Assembly: GCA_943704525.1 (NCBI GenBank)
Contig: CALSCQ010001647.1
Location: 1 to 20,113, forward strand
Reading direction: 5' to 3'
DNA from: Pigoraptor vietnamica
Taxonomy: Eukaryota; Opisthokonta; Filasterea
Length of the DNA: 20,113 nt
The translations under genes were made by a program, and so were the position numbers. This document shows positions 19,335 to 20,113 of this stretch, piece by piece. Every line of letters begins with the position of its first letter. The first letter of the stretch is position 1. The notes under the pieces were generated by a model. It was given only the letters and a program-made list of their open reading frames with translations. It did no database searches and was not told the origin of the DNA.

Positions 19335-19776
19335 ATGGCGTTCCGCGAGCGCTTTCCGCTGCACACGGCTGCGTGCGAAGACAATGCGGACGGAGTGCGT
19401 GCGCTAGTGCAGGGCGGTGCCGGTGGGCTGGCATCTCACCTGTCTGTTACATTGACGCACGAAAAGTCCGTTCTTCTGTCCATTTCCTCACGGCGCATAA
19501 CGTCCATGCTTGTTCTCGCGTGTTGTGCGCAATTCAAAGACGGCGTGTGCTTGCGCAGACGTGCACGCCCTCGATGATGACGGGTGGCAACCCATTCACT
19601 ATGCGTCGTGGTACGGCAAGAACGCCGCCGTCAACGCGTGGGTTTCAGTGGCTTCAAATCGTGCGGCAGATTTGCGGTGTCGACTTTGGTCTGTGTTCCA
19701 CGCAGGCTTCTTTTCTCACACCGCTGCGCAAGCTTTTTGGAAAGACCATAAGATCAAGAGAGTGTTGTGTGGCTTG

Positions 19777-19831
<55 letters not shown>

Positions 19832-19991
19832 ACGCCCCTCGTGCTGAGACGGCCGCTCGTCGCAGTTTGCTTCAGCTCGGCGCACATGCGAACGGCAAAA
19901 CGCGCGACAACCAGAGCACGCCGCTGCACTTTGCGGCGGGTGCTGGGCGACCGGAGACGGTCAAGATACTGCTCGCACACGGCGCCGACAG
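19335..19991 (+). CDS. Ankyrin-repeat protein, 5' part, truncated by contig end
   Basis: Exons 19335-19422, 19559-19637 and 19866-19991 are visible; a GTGTGT donor at 19992 opens an intron that runs off the contig. The joined product begins MAFRERFPLHTAACEDNADG and continues VRALVQGGAD, VHALDDDGWQPIHYASWYGK, NAAVNALLQLGAHANG and DNQSTPLHFAAGAGRPETVK, ending LLAHGADR. Ankyrin repeats run on across both junctions, which supports the exon choices (donors GTGGGC and GTGGGT, acceptors CGCAG). No other domain is visible. It may be a scaffold or the N-terminus of a larger enzyme such as the ankyrin-HECT protein to the left. It is head-to-head with SETD4. Confidence 0.85.
19778..19827. repeat. (CA)25 microsatellite in ankyrin-gene intron
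   Basis: Perfect CA repeat of about 25 units within the intron 19638-19865. Its length makes it likely to be polymorphic. Confidence 0.97.
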
Positions 19992-20070
19992 GTGTGTGCT
20001 TTGTCTGGACTGTTCGGTTGTGCTGTGCACGTGAGAGGCGTTGTGTATATGTGTATGTGTGTTTGTTTGA

Positions 20071-20113
20071 GGGCCGGGGTTGGGGGGGAGGGGGGGGGTA
20101 GATCGGAAGAGCA
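20071..20113. other. G-rich run ending in Illumina adapter sequence (assembly artefact)
   Basis: Bases 20100-20113 read AGATCGGAAGAGCA, the start of the Illumina TruSeq adapter as I know it. They follow a G-dominated run at 20071-20098. The adapter is not genomic, and the G run may be partly a no-signal sequencing artefact. The true contig probably ends before about 20071-20099. Confidence 0.9.

Noticed and set aside
1-20113. Transposons, LTR or other virus-like elements, tRNA and rRNA genes
   Set aside because: I found no reverse transcriptase, integrase, transposase or capsid-like frame, no terminal repeats, and no tRNA B-box arrangement. A database search was not possible.

Overview
This window looks like nuclear DNA of a GC-rich, intron-bearing unicellular eukaryote. 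Nearly every gene is cut by short introns (about 80 to 580 nt), donors are mostly of the form GTGNGT, acceptors end in YAG, and (CA)n tracts sit in introns and spacers. The readable proteins (Spt3, UBE2G1, SETD4, SLC44, an NDUFV3-like complex I subunit and a HACE1-like ligase) resemble animal versions. An opisthokont or related protist is my best guess, but that is inference. I see no rRNA, tRNA, CRISPR, viral or transposon sequence.

Layout, left to right: (GA)n contig edge; last three exons of an SLC44 choline-transporter-like gene (+, to 692); SUPT3H/SPT3 in seven exons (-, 1071-3235); a shared upstream region; a ten-exon ankyrin-HECT E3 ligase resembling HACE1 (+, 3855-10305); a small unrecognised gene (+, 10783-11366, possibly reaching 12156); UBE2G1 E2 in four exons (+, 12259-13273); an ankyrin protein (-, 13842-15413); a shared upstream region with a perfect CRE palindrome; NDUFV3-like gene (+, 15673-16405); SETD4-like SET-domain methyltransferase (-, 16617-19153); a shared upstream region; the 5' part of another ankyrin gene (+, 19335 to contig end). 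The last 14 bases match the start of the Illumina TruSeq adapter, so the right edge is an assembly artefact.

Functional themes: an E3 (HECT) and an E2 (UBE2G1) lie about 2 kb apart on the same strand, and three of nine genes carry ankyrin repeats. Three head-to-head pairs share short upstream regions, two of which contain an ATTGTAACAG motif. A pathway link between the E2 and E3 is not shown by the sequence.

Most unusual: the HECT domain of the ankyrin ligase is split in its N-lobe by roughly 480 low-complexity, probably disordered residues, while the catalytic cysteine and C-terminus are intact. Also notable are the short NDUFV3-like gene, two stop-free introns of length 3n in UBE2G1, and a telomere-like TTAGGG stretch inside an intron. 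Exon models were built by eye from reading frame, splice-site consensus and remembered family sequences. Every total CDS length is a multiple of three, but no alignment or transcript was available.
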